Below, in pieces: positions 42,060 through 50,139 of a stretch of DNA of 64,000 bases. The DNA is from Kingella denitrificans ATCC 33394 (GTDB lineage Bacteria > Pseudomonadota > Gammaproteobacteria > Burkholderiales > Neisseriaceae). Both the position numbers and the translations under genes were made by a program. The stretch is taken from assembly GCF_000190695.1 (NCBI RefSeq), contig NZ_GL870929.1, positions 2,142,991 to 2,206,990 of the forward strand, read 5' to 3'. Every line of letters starts with the position of its first letter. Position 1 is the first letter of the stretch. Under the pieces are notes generated by a model. That model had not been told where the DNA came from, made no database searches, and saw only the letters and a program-made list of their open reading frames with translations.

Positions 42060-44105
42060 ATGTTGCCCGAAGTCCGCCAGCAGTTACACATCACCGACAC
42101 CACCGCGCGCAAACTGGAAAAGCTGCACCTGAACACCGCGTGGGATTTGGCGCTGCACCTGCCGCTGCGTTATGAAGACGAGACGAAAATCGTCCCCATT
42201 TCCGCTGCGCCGCTGGGCGAAGTGTGCCAAGTGGAGGGCGAAGTGCTGCATCAGGAAGTGCAGTTCAAGCCGCGCAAACAGTTGGTGGCGCAGATAAAAG
42301 GCGATGACGGCGCGATACTGAATCTGCGGTTTATCCATTTTTATCCCAGCCATCAAAAGCAGCTGGCACCGGGGCAGCGGGTGCGCGCGTTGGGCGAAAT
42401 CAAGCGCGGCTATGAGCGCTGCGAGATGATACACCCGAAGATTAAATCGCCCGAAAAACAAGCGCTGGCTACCAGTTTGACACCCATCTACCCCACCACC
42501 AACGGACTGACCCAGCCCGTGCTGCGCAAAGCCGTGCAGGCTGCATTGGCGCAGGTGGACATGCACGAAATCCTGCCCGCACGCGTGCTGGACGATTTGC
42601 GGCTGCCCACGTTGGCCGAAAGCCTGCGTACGCTGCATTATCCGCCGCCGCATCTGTCTGCAGGGCAGTTGGGCAGCGGCACATTGCCCGAATGGCAGCG
42701 GCTGAAATTTGACGAATTGTTGGCGCAGCAATTATCGATGCGCCTGGCGCGGCAGCGGCGCCAACACGGGCAGGCCATGCCGCTTTCGGGCGACGAACGG
42801 CTTTGCCGCGCACTATTGGGCAATTTGCCATTCCGTTTGACGGCGGCGCAGGAGCGCGTGTGCAGCGAAATCCGTGCCGATTTGGCGCAAAGTACGCCCA
42901 TGCACCGCTTGTTGCAAGGCGATGTGGGCAGCGGAAAAACCATTGTGGCCGCATTGAGCGCATTAACCGCACTGGAAAGCGCACAAGAAGTGCAAGTGGC
43001 AATTATGGCGCCCACCGAAATTTTGGCGGAACAGCATTTCATGAAATTCCGCCAATGGCTGGAACCTTTGGGGCTGACGGTGGCGTGGTTGTCCGGCAGT
43101 TTGAAGAAAAAGGAAAAAGAGCAGGCCAAAGCCGCGCTGGCAGACGGCCGGATACGCGTGGCGGTGGGAACGCACGCGCTGTTTCAGGATGATGTGGCGT
43201 TCCGGCAGCTCGGTTTGGTGATTGTGGACGAGCAGCACCGCTTCGGCGTGGCGCAGCGGCTGGCATTGAAAAACAAAGGGCGCGAAGTGCACCAGTTGAT
43301 GATGTCGGCCACGCCGATTCCGCGCACGCTGGCCATGAGTTTTTATGCCGATTTGGACGTGTCGTCCATTGACGAGTTGCCACCGAACCGCACGCCGATT
43401 AAAACGCTGCTGGTCAATCAGGTGCGCCGCCACGATGTGGAGGGCTTTGTGCTGAACACCTGCCAGAAAGGGCAGCAGGTTTATTGGGTTTGCCCGCTGA
43501 TTGAGGAAAGCGAGGTGCTGCAACTGCAAACCGCCACCGACACGCTGGCACGGTTGCAGGCTGCTTTGCCCGGGTTGTCGGTCGGTTTGGTGCACGGGCG
43601 CATGAAGGCGGCGGAAAAAGCGGCGGTGATGGCAGAATTTATTGCCGGCAGGCTGCATGTTTTGGTGGCGACCACGGTGATTGAAGTGGGCGTGGACGTG
43701 CCCAATGCCAGCCTGATGGTGATTGAGCACGCCGAGCGGATGGGCTTGGCGCAGTTGCACCAGTTGCGCGGCAGGGTGGGGCGCGGTGCGGCGGCCAGCT
43801 CGTGCGTGCTGATGTTTGCCGAGCCGTTGAGCGCATTGGCGCGCGCGCGGCTGAAAGTGGTGCGCGAACACACGGACGGCTTTGAAATTGCGAAACAGGA
43901 TTTGGAAATCCGCGGGCCAGGCGAATTTTTGGGGGCGCGGCAAAGCGGCGTGCCCATGCTGCGTTTTGCCGATTTGCAGACCGACCTACATTTGCTGGAA
44001 GCGGCGCGGCGGGTGGCGGCAGATTTGATGGCGGACGAGCCTGAAATTGTGGCGCAGCATTTGCAGCGCTGGCTGGGCAGCAGGGAAGGGTTTTTGGCGG
44101 CATGA
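42060..44105 (+). CDS. recG: ATP-dependent DNA helicase RecG
   Basis: 681 aa. An N-terminal wedge/OB domain (about 1-230) precedes the SF2 motor: Q-motif FRLTAAQERVC, motif I LLQGDVGSGKTIVAAL, Walker B VIVDEQHRFGVAQR (DEQH box), MMSATPIPRTLAMS and motif VI HQLRGRVGRG. It remodels stalled replication forks and Holliday junctions. The DEQH rather than DEAH box is the RecG form. No clear ribosome site, but the ATG at 42060 matches the usual start. A DUS encodes RLQAALPG. Confidence 0.97.
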   Translation: MLPEVRQQLHITDTTARKLEKLHLNTAWDLALHLPLRYEDETKIVPISAAPLGEVCQVEGEVLHQEVQFKPRKQLVAQIKGDDGAILNLRFIHFYPSHQKQLAPGQRVRALGEIKRGYERCEMIHPKIKSPEKQALATSLTPIYPTTNGLTQPVLRKAVQAALAQVDMHEILPARVLDDLRLPTLAESLRTLHYPPPHLSAGQLGSGTLPEWQRLKFDELLAQQLSMRLARQRRQHGQAMPLSGDERLCRALLGNLPFRLTAAQERVCSEIRADLAQSTPMHRLLQGDVGSGKTIVAALSALTALESAQEVQVAIMAPTEILAEQHFMKFRQWLEPLGLTVAWLSGSLKKKEKEQAKAALADGRIRVAVGTHALFQDDVAFRQLGLVIVDEQHRFGVAQRLALKNKGREVHQLMMSATPIPRTLAMSFYADLDVSSIDELPPNRTPIKTLLVNQVRRHDVEGFVLNTCQKGQQVYWVCPLIEESEVLQLQTATDTLARLQAALPGLSVGLVHGRMKAAEKAAVMAEFIAGRLHVLVATTVIEVGVDVPNASLMVIEHAERMGLAQLHQLRGRVGRGAAASSCVLMFAEPLSALARARLKVVREHTDGFEIAKQDLEIRGPGEFLGARQSGVPMLRFADLQTDLHLLEAARRVAADLMADEPEIVAQHLQRWLGSREGFLAA

Positions 44106-44106
44106 A

Positions 44107-44150
44107 AAAGCAGCCTGCACTTTGGAAAATGAAGTGCAGGCTGCTTTTTG
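44107..44150. terminator. Inverted DUS pair downstream of recG
   Basis: AAGCAGCCTGCA at 44108-44119 and TGCAGGCTGCTT at 44135-44146 followed by T3, with extra CACTTTGG/AAGTG pairing. It touches the recG stop. Confidence 0.8.
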
Positions 44151-44187
44151 GGTTGGATTTGCATTGAATTTGCACGAGAAAGGAGAA

Positions 44188-44337
44188 TTATGCCAACTGG
44201 TCTAATACGCCGCTTTCACAAATGGCGTTGATGAGTTTTTGCAAAATGGTCATGGGTGGCCTCGCCGTTTCGTATTTCTTGTTGATGTGGATGATAGTGC
44301 CATTTATGAGTTCCGTGAAGCCGAAAGGAGGTTATGC
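44188..44337 (-). pseudogene. Possible gene remnant at edge of AT-rich island
   Basis: The minus strand is open for 49 codons without a proper start, reading ...FGFTELINGTIIHINKKYETA and ending ICESGVLDQLA. A 21-codon form from the ATG at 44251-44253 is the only ATG start. The composition looks like a real protein C-terminus rather than random sequence. It probably is the tail of a lost gene; the family is not recognised. The rest of 44147-44424 holds nothing else I can support. Confidence 0.3.
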
Positions 44338-44424
44338 CAATAAAATTTTTGGGAGCAGATTGCCTGGAGTATACTGGCCGTATATTGAGGGCTGATAAAA
44401 GATTATGCAGGAGGATTTTTGAAA

Positions 44425-44769
44425 ATGGAAACGAGGAAATACCGCAAGGTTATGTTATCTGTCTGGGGAATTATCAATATTTCTATAATCATCTGTTTTA
44501 TTTTTGAGTTTTGCAATACAGAGCATTATTTGATGGCGGAAATGTATTTGAAATATTTTCTTCTTCCTTTGTATTTAAGTTTTCCATTAGGCACAGCAGC
44601 AATTTTTATCACCATACTAATGCTCAATTTTCTCTTTCCGAATTTAAGCAATTTCACCGGCACTAATTTAATCCTATTATTTATATGCTATTCAGTAGCA
44701 ACGGTTGCATTTTATTTCCAATGGATTTATCTGTTTCCTAAGTTCTTTTTTAAGAAAAATAAGCAATAG
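44425..44769 (+). CDS. AT-rich membrane protein 1, unknown
   Basis: 114 aa, about four hydrophobic segments (VMLSVWGIINISIIICFIF, YFLLPLYLSFPLGTAAIFITILML, TNLILLFICYSVATVAFYFQW) and a Lys-rich C-terminus FFKKNKQ. GGAGG lies ten bases before the ATG. Codon use is strikingly AT-rich compared with flanking genes, suggesting recent acquisition. First of three consecutive small membrane-protein genes; no family recognised. Confidence 0.65.
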   Translation: METRKYRKVMLSVWGIINISIIICFIFEFCNTEHYLMAEMYLKYFLLPLYLSFPLGTAAIFITILMLNFLFPNLSNFTGTNLILLFICYSVATVAFYFQWIYLFPKFFFKKNKQ

Positions 44770-44891
44770 AGGACGCGGATTGGATTCTATTTGTCAAAAT
44801 TGGGTCAGCCAGTTTAGTGCTTGGCTTAATAAATCAATCGGCAGGATTTGATTATAGAAATGATGTTTTATCATAAAGAATAAGGCCAGCC

Positions 44892-45248
44892 ATGTTTTCA
44901 AGTAAGATGGTTAAATTATTAAACATAATCATTATTTTTGTATTGTACAATATTTTATTGCTTCAATTTCAATCTAATTTAATAGGTTCTTTGGGTATTA
45001 ATCATTACAATTTGATTGTTTATGGTGCATATTTTATAGTTGGTTTGGTGTCTTCATATTGGTGTATCGGTGTCATCAATTTATTTTTGATATTGGCAAT
45101 ATGCATAGGCTTCATGACGATATTCATCACGGGCTTACACAGCTATTCTGCGGTTTATGCCCTTATTTCCATCTTGTTGGGATTGGTCGGATATTGGGTT
45201 TTGTTTTTAGGAAGAAAATTAAAACGCTGTTTTGAGCAAATATCGTGA
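44892..45248 (+). CDS. AT-rich membrane protein 2, unknown
   Basis: 118 aa, four hydrophobic segments (LLNIIIIFVLYNILLLQF, LIVYGAYFIVGLVSSYWCIGV, LFLILAICIGFMTIFITG, VYALISILLGLVGYWVLFLG) and a basic tail RKLKRC. AAGGCC lies upstream. The layout resembles small immunity or stress membrane proteins, but no motif supports a function. AT-rich like its neighbours. Confidence 0.65.
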   Translation: MFSSKMVKLLNIIIIFVLYNILLLQFQSNLIGSLGINHYNLIVYGAYFIVGLVSSYWCIGVINLFLILAICIGFMTIFITGLHSYSAVYALISILLGLVGYWVLFLGRKLKRCFEQIS

Positions 45249-45278
45249 TAGCCTTTTTTCTATGTGGATACATCAATT

Positions 45279-45611
45279 ATGTTTGATTTTAAAAGAATTA
45301 ATTTAGGCATAACATTATATATCCTTATTTTGTCCGTTTTAATGCATGTGCTGCCTAATGGAACAGGGGAAGTGGGGGATAAAATTTGGCATTTATTCCT
45401 TTATCTTATCCAGGGAGGGGATTGGACTTTTCCCATCATTTACCCATTGTGGATTTTGTGTCTTATTCAGTTGGTTTTTTTATTCAAAAGAAACGATAAG
45501 AAAATAGACTATTTCTTCTTGATTATTCTGAATTTTTTCTTTTTAAATATTTTGAATTATTTGATAATTTTGGCCGGATTTTTATTTTTTTATCATGGCA
45601 AGCCGCTTTGA
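45279..45611 (+). CDS. AT-rich membrane protein 3, unknown
   Basis: 110 aa, three to four hydrophobic segments (LGITLYILILSVLMHVLP, FPIIYPLWILCLIQLVFLF, YFFLIILNFFFLNILNYLIIL). A GTG at 45264 (MDTSIMFDF) is a possible earlier start; no clear ribosome site exists for either. It follows the previous gene by 30 bases, consistent with one transcript. Function unknown. Confidence 0.6.
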   Translation: MFDFKRINLGITLYILILSVLMHVLPNGTGEVGDKIWHLFLYLIQGGDWTFPIIYPLWILCLIQLVFLFKRNDKKIDYFFLIILNFFFLNILNYLIILAGFLFFYHGKPL

Positions 45612-45698
45612 TGGAAGGAATGAATACAACATTTCCCAAAAAGTGCAGGCTGCTTTACACGTCCTTTCATCTTATTATCATTCCAATAAATTAATTAT

Positions 45699-46145
45699 TT
45701 ATTCAGTTTGAAAATCGTCTGGAAGTTCAGGCAGGGCATCGATGAGCGTTATTTTTTCAAAGGCGTTTCGCTGCCGGCAGGGAATTTCGGCATATTCGCC
45801 GTCATGGTATACGCCCAGCAAATACGCTCTTCCTTCTGAAAGGTAAAGCACGGTGGTGACATAGTCCGCATTGCCGTTGCGCAGCCACATTTGTCTTGCG
45901 TGGGCACGGTCGCCGTTGTCTTCGATCGTAAAGTTTCGCTGGTAAACCTGTGTTTTAGGTTGTGTAAATTCCAGTTCTGGGCGGGCCAGGTTTTTGCCAA
46001 AGCGGTAGCGCACGTTGCCGTCATGTTGCCGGATATGCACTTGCTTGCCGTTGGCGATTTGGCAATAAAACAGCGTGTCAGCGGTGGCAGAGACGGGAGT
46101 GCTGGCGAGCAGGAGTGCGGCGAATGCGGGGATTAGGGCGGGCAT
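45699..46145 (-). CDS. Secreted protein, unknown function
   Basis: 148 aa. MPALIPAFAALLLASTPVSATA is a signal peptide. The mature protein begins DTLFYCQIANGKQVHIRQHDGNVRYRFGK and contains EYAEIPCRQR; the two Cys could form a disulfide. The layout (periplasmic, short beta strands, DTLFYCQ) resembles small neisserial secreted proteins, without an identified role. AAAAAGGACACC precedes the ATG at 46143-46145. Confidence 0.7.
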   Translation of the reverse strand: MPALIPAFAALLLASTPVSATADTLFYCQIANGKQVHIRQHDGNVRYRFGKNLARPELEFTQPKTQVYQRNFTIEDNGDRAHARQMWLRNGNADYVTTVLYLSEGRAYLLGVYHDGEYAEIPCRQRNAFEKITLIDALPELPDDFQTE

Positions 46146-46266
46146 GGGGTGTCCTTTTTTTAAGTGCAGGCTGCTTTTTGCACGGTTATGCTGCTTGAAA
46201 ATCATCGTGCCGCAGTTGGCGCGCATCCAGGCATAGGCGAACGGCCAGCCAAAAATGGCACAGCGG

Positions 46267-46602
46267 TCACAGGCATTCGGACAAGGCGGCGTAGCGTTGT
46301 GCGTCTGCTAGGCTCATTTCGCCTGCACCCGCGCCGAATGTGAGAAAGGCGTTGAACAGGAAAATGCCGCAGGCAGCCGCCGCGTATTTTCCTGCGGTGC
46401 AAAAAAATTTGCGCGTGTACGCTCGGGCGCGGGGCTGTGCCGCTTGCCGGTGGAGGCAGACGGCAAACAGGGCGGCTCCTGCGGCAAGCCACAATGCGGC
46501 TTGGACGAGCACGCCGCTTTGGGCGGTGTGCAACAGGGCGAGTTGGAAGAGGGCTGCGGCAAGAGCGGCGAGGCCGTATAGAAGGAATATTTTGTTTTTC
46601 AT
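46267..46602 (-). CDS. Small integral membrane protein, unknown
   Basis: 111 aa. MKNKIFLLYGLAALAAALFQLALLHTA, GVLVQAALWLAAGAALFAVCL and AAAACGIFLFNAFLTFGAG are three helices, with basic loops (RQAAQPRARAYTRKF) between, giving a positive-inside pattern. GAAGGAA lies upstream of the ATG. GC-rich, unlike the island immediately to its left. Function unknown. Confidence 0.6.
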   Translation of the reverse strand: MKNKIFLLYGLAALAAALFQLALLHTAQSGVLVQAALWLAAGAALFAVCLHRQAAQPRARAYTRKFFCTAGKYAAAACGIFLFNAFLTFGAGAGEMSLADAQRYAALSECL

Positions 46603-46650
46603 GATGTTTTGTTTCGTGAGAAATGTGCAGGCTGTTTTTGCGGGCGGTTT

Positions 46651-46692
46651 CAGGCAGCCTGCACTGTGAAATGTAAACTGCAGGCTGCTTTT
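46651..46692. terminator. Inverted DUS pair of mixed dialect
   Basis: CAGGCAGCCTGCA at 46651-46663 and TGCAGGCTGCTT at 46679-46690 followed by T2; a further imperfect copy TGCAGGCTGTTT lies at 46625-46636. It lies between the 111-aa and 180-aa genes and fits the terminator of the latter. Confidence 0.6.
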
Positions 46693-46696
46693 CGGT

Positions 46697-47239
46697 TTAC
46701 GGGCGGACTCGGCCAGCAGGTCTGCGCCATTTCATTTTTTCTTCCAACGCGCGAATGACGATGCCGCTGTTTTCGCCGAAGGAGATGCCATCGTCCCCCT
46801 GCACCATGCGTTCCAAATTAAGGCGGACGGTGCACTGCTGCCGGGTGGTGATGATAATGCCGATGTTTTTGTCGTAAACCTCTTCATCTTTGCCCGTCAT
46901 TCGCTCTTCATACCAATGGATGACTTGCACGATGTCGGCATAGTGCAGGCTGCCTGATTGGGGGTAAATGCAGAAATGCAGGGCGGTATCGCCCAAGCGG
47001 ACGTATTCGTCATGCTTCCGATACCATTGCCACAGCTTCCATTTGCTGCGGGCAAACCAAATTATCCCGCCTATCAGCATAACAAACATTATGGCGGAAC
47101 CACTCTCGGGGCCGAAGTAGTCGATGGCTATCATTGAGAAAACCACCCAAGACACGATGGCATCCTTCACGGTGCGGACGCCGGGGATAATAGGGTAGGA
47201 TAAGGGGCGGAATGTCCATTGTTGGGGCGGTCGGGGCAT
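46697..47239 (-). CDS. Membrane protein, unknown
   Basis: 180 aa. Two N-terminal hydrophobic segments (IVSWVVFSMIAIDYFG, AIMFVMLIGGIIWFA) precede a cytoplasmic domain with VRLGDTALHFCIYPQSGSLHYADIVQVIHWYEER and VRLNLERM. This two-helix plus PH-like beta domain layout recurs in unnamed neisserial proteins; I cannot assign a family. A DUS variant encodes GSLHYAD. The ribosome site is weak. Confidence 0.65.
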   Translation of the reverse strand: MPRPPQQWTFRPLSYPIIPGVRTVKDAIVSWVVFSMIAIDYFGPESGSAIMFVMLIGGIIWFARSKWKLWQWYRKHDEYVRLGDTALHFCIYPQSGSLHYADIVQVIHWYEERMTGKDEEVYDKNIGIIITTRQQCTVRLNLERMVQGDDGISFGENSGIVIRALEEKMKWRRPAGRVRP

Positions 47240-47316
47240 GGAATTTGGAGTGCAGGCTGCTTGGAATGGGTTTCATGTAGCAAAAATGCGTGGACAGTGA
47301 GTGTCCACGCATAGTA

Positions 47317-48765
47317 TTACTCCGGTGCTTTCGTATGCCAATCACTCGCCAGCTGTACTTGATGCGCTGCGCCAAGGATTTTGGCTTCGGAGAAGTGGTT
47401 GCCGATAAATTGCACGCCGATGGGCAGTCCGCTGCTGCTGAAACCTGCGGACAGGGTCAGGGCGGGCAAGCCGGCTAGATTCACGGCGATGGTGTAGATG
47501 TCGGAAAGGTACATCTGCACGGGATTGTGGATGTCGCTGCCGAGTTTGGGGGCGGCGGTGGGCGCAGTCGGGGCGAGGATGAAATCACATTGCGCGAAGG
47601 CCGTCTGAAAATCGTTGGCAACGAGGCGGCGCAGTTTTTGGGCTTTCAGGTAATAGGCGTCGTAGTAGCCGTGCGACAACACATAAGTACCGATCATGAT
47701 GCGGCGTTTGACTTCGCTGCCGAAGCCTTCGGCGCGGGTGTTGCTGTACATTTCTTCAAGGTCACCAAATTGGGCGGCGCGGTGGCCGTAGCGTACGCCG
47801 TCGTAGCGGGAAAGATTAGTGCTGGCCTCGGCGGAAGCGAGGACGTAGTAAGCGGGGATGGATAGGGCGGTTTGGGGCAGGGAAACTTCAATAGTTTCCG
47901 CACCTTGTGCTTTTAAAAGGTCGATGACGTTTTGCAAAGCAGCCTGCACATCGGCATCCGCGCCTTCGCCGAAATATTCCTTAGGCAAGCCGATTTTCAT
48001 GCCTTTGAGCGGTTTGTCCAAATCGCGGGTGTAATCTTCTTTGCTGCGTTCCAAGCTGGTGGAATCGCGCTCGTCAAAGCTCGCCATTGCATTAAGCAAA
48101 ATCGCGCAGTCTTCGGCGGTTTGCGCCATCGGACCGGCTTGGTCGAAACTGGATGCGTAGGCAACCATGCCGAAGCGGGAAACCGTGCCGTAGGTAGGTT
48201 TAATGCCTGTGATACCGCAGTGTGAAGCAGGCTGGCGGATAGAGCCGCCGGTATCTGAACCGAGTGCGACAGGAGCAAGGCGTGCGGCAACGACCGCTGC
48301 GGAACCGCCGGATGAACCGCCTGGGACGTGTTCGGGATTCCACGGGTTTTTAGTCGCGCCGTAGAACGAGGTTTCGTTAGTCGAGCCCATAGCGAACTCG
48401 TCCATGTTGGTACGACCGAGTGTTACCATGCCTTCATCGAGCAGGTTTTGGACGACGGTGGCAGTGTAGGGGGAAACAAAGTTGTCCAGCATTTTGGAGC
48501 TGCACGCACTGCGCCAACCTGTTTGACAGAAAATATCTTTGTAGGCGATGGGTACGCCGGTAAGCGCGGTGGCGTTGCCTTGAGCGATACGAGCATCGGC
48601 GGCACGGGCTTCGGCGAGGGTCTTGTCTTGGTCGAGGGTGATGTAGCCGTTGATAGCCGGGTTCTGCGCAGCAATGGCGGCGAGGTATTCGGTGGCCAGT
48701 TCGACGGCGGAGATTTGTTTGGATTGCAGCAGTTGGCCGGCTTGTTTGAGGGTGTATCGGGTCAT
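47317..48765 (-). CDS. gatA: Asp-tRNA(Asn)/Glu-tRNA(Gln) amidotransferase subunit A
   Basis: 482 aa amidase-signature enzyme. The Ser-cisSer-Lys triad is visible: Lys in GVPIAYKDIF (about 78), cis-Ser in GSDTGGSIRQPAS (about 176) and nearby GGSSGGSAA (about 152). It releases ammonia from glutamine for GatB. It is separated from gatC (51376-51666) by three unrelated genes, whereas in most Neisseriaceae gatC and gatA are contiguous. A DUS encodes VQAALQN. ATG at 48763-48765. Confidence 0.97.
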   Translation of the reverse strand: MTRYTLKQAGQLLQSKQISAVELATEYLAAIAAQNPAINGYITLDQDKTLAEARAADARIAQGNATALTGVPIAYKDIFCQTGWRSACSSKMLDNFVSPYTATVVQNLLDEGMVTLGRTNMDEFAMGSTNETSFYGATKNPWNPEHVPGGSSGGSAAVVAARLAPVALGSDTGGSIRQPASHCGITGIKPTYGTVSRFGMVAYASSFDQAGPMAQTAEDCAILLNAMASFDERDSTSLERSKEDYTRDLDKPLKGMKIGLPKEYFGEGADADVQAALQNVIDLLKAQGAETIEVSLPQTALSIPAYYVLASAEASTNLSRYDGVRYGHRAAQFGDLEEMYSNTRAEGFGSEVKRRIMIGTYVLSHGYYDAYYLKAQKLRRLVANDFQTAFAQCDFILAPTAPTAAPKLGSDIHNPVQMYLSDIYTIAVNLAGLPALTLSAGFSSSGLPIGVQFIGNHFSEAKILGAAHQVQLASDWHTKAPE

Positions 48766-48863
48766 TTTCGGGTCTTTCGGTTGGAATTGAAAAGTAGATG
48801 GATTTTAATGGGTTAGTTGGGTGCAGGCTGCTTTTTAGGCTACCTGAAAGTAAATATTTATGT

Positions 48864-49457
48864 TCAGCGTTGATATCGGCATTCGGGCAGGGCTTCGGCA
48901 ATGAAATCGATATCAGGGCTGGTGCAGTCCCAGCCTGTAATCATCCCGGCTTCTATATTGGTTTGCGGCGTGAGGATAATGGTGCCGCGCAGTTTTTCTG
49001 GATTGAAGCTCAAGACCAGTATGCCGCCCACCCGCATTCTGATGGAGGACAGGGTAACGCTGGTTACGCCGCCTTCCCAGCCGATTTCATTCAAACTATC
49101 GGGCATTCGGGCGTGGTCGGCGAGAAATATGGCAATATCGGTACGCAGCCCGCTGACAGACGATATGCCTTCGAACAGAATCTTGTTGCGCACCGCATTT
49201 TTGACAGCCTGCTCGTTGGCCTGCCTGATTTCATTCTGGCTGATTTCCGATGCGGCAACGGCCATTTCGCGTCGGCTGCGTTCGGCTTGCCTCTGCTCGA
49301 TATCGGAAGCTGCTTTGGCCACGGCCTGTTGCGTTTCACTTCTCTTTTGCGTTTCACTGCTGATGTGAGGACAGCTGAAACAGAAATGGTAGGCGGTCAG
49401 CAGCACGGCAGTGCTGACAATGGTAAGAATAACGATTTTAGCGGTATTGGCGGACAT
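48864..49457 (-). CDS. Pilin-like globular domain on an unusual membrane anchor
   Basis: 197 aa. Residues 7-27 are a membrane helix (KIVILTIVSTAVLLTAYHFCF), then a charged predicted coiled coil (ETQKRSETQQAVAKAASDIEQRQAERSRRE) and from about residue 80 a type IV pilin-like region: NAVRNKILFEGISSVSGLRTDIAIFL, MPDSLNEIGWEGG, and a disulfide loop WDCTSPDIDFIAEALPECRYQR. There is no FTLIE prepilin cleavage motif, so it is not processed as a normal pilin. It may be a pilin-derived envelope protein. Lies between gatA and gatC. Confidence 0.6.
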   Translation of the reverse strand: MSANTAKIVILTIVSTAVLLTAYHFCFSCPHISSETQKRSETQQAVAKAASDIEQRQAERSRREMAVAASEISQNEIRQANEQAVKNAVRNKILFEGISSVSGLRTDIAIFLADHARMPDSLNEIGWEGGVTSVTLSSIRMRVGGILVLSFNPEKLRGTIILTPQTNIEAGMITGWDCTSPDIDFIAEALPECRYQR

Positions 49458-49594
49458 TATGTGCTTAATGGGAAATGGTCGGCTTCAATCGGCTACGGCT
49501 TTGGACGACCAAAATGATTTACGGTGCAATATTATGGTTGCCGCTTCCTTAACGGGGCAATGGCTTGGTGTTGCATAAAAAAGCCTTACATCCA

Positions 49595-50011
49595 TCAGTT
49601 ATTGGTATTGGACGTGATGGCGCGGTTTTCACGCAGGCGCAAAAAGCCGGACACGACGCGGAAGGTATACCATCCAAAAGTTAGTAGCAGAATCGGGAAA
49701 CCAATCAGGAAAATCAAGGTGAAGTAGCCGATAATGCCGAAAATCAGTGTGATCCAGAAGGTTTTTAGCAAAAATTGGAGATGATCGAAATAAATTGTGC
49801 CGCGCAGATCGTTGCGTTTGGCATAGGCCATGATGACGCCCGCCACAGGCACAAGGCCGAATATGCCCAGCACAAATAGTACGTATATTACATAAACATA
49901 TGAAATATCACGTTTTTCTTGTGATAATTTCGCCAAATCGGGCACAACGAGTTCGGCAATTGGGTCAAACGGTTTGTCTTTGTCGTTATGTTTGGGCTGT
50001 TGGTTGTCCAT
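49595..50011 (-). CDS. DUF4870-like membrane protein
   Basis: 138 aa. An acidic, hydrophilic N-terminus (MDNQQPKHNDKDKPFDPIAE) leads to hydrophobic segments at about 40-62 (VIYVLFVLGIFGLVPVAGVIMAYA) and 82-120 (LLKTFWITLIFGIIGYFTLIFLIGFPILLLTFG). The internal AKRNDLRGTIYFDHLQF resembles the HxR/H-Q loop of the DUF4870/Tic20-like family. Function unknown. Second gene of the set between gatC and gatA. Confidence 0.65.
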   Translation of the reverse strand: MDNQQPKHNDKDKPFDPIAELVVPDLAKLSQEKRDISYVYVIYVLFVLGIFGLVPVAGVIMAYAKRNDLRGTIYFDHLQFLLKTFWITLIFGIIGYFTLIFLIGFPILLLTFGWYTFRVVSGFLRLRENRAITSNTNN

Positions 50012-50089
50012 TGTGTGTTATTCCTTGTGTTTTACAGTATGATGATGCGGGGAGGTGTGCTGACAATAAACCATATACTTGCCGGTGGG

Positions 50090-50131
50090 GTGCAGGCTGC
50101 TTGTTATTATAGTTGGAAAAGCAGCCTGCAC
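50090..50131. repeat. Inverted DUS pair, T/A-rich loop geometry
   Basis: TGCAGGCTGCTT at 50091-50102 and AAGCAGCCTGCA at 50119-50130, between the DUF4870-like gene and the nuclease gene. Confidence 0.75.
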
Positions 50132-50139
50132 TCTGCTTT

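Noticed and set aside
44334..44507. 57-codon frame beginning MPIKFLGAD after AAAGGAGGTT
   Set aside because: The ribosome site is only two bases from the ATG and the frame overlaps the better-supported membrane protein gene at 44425.
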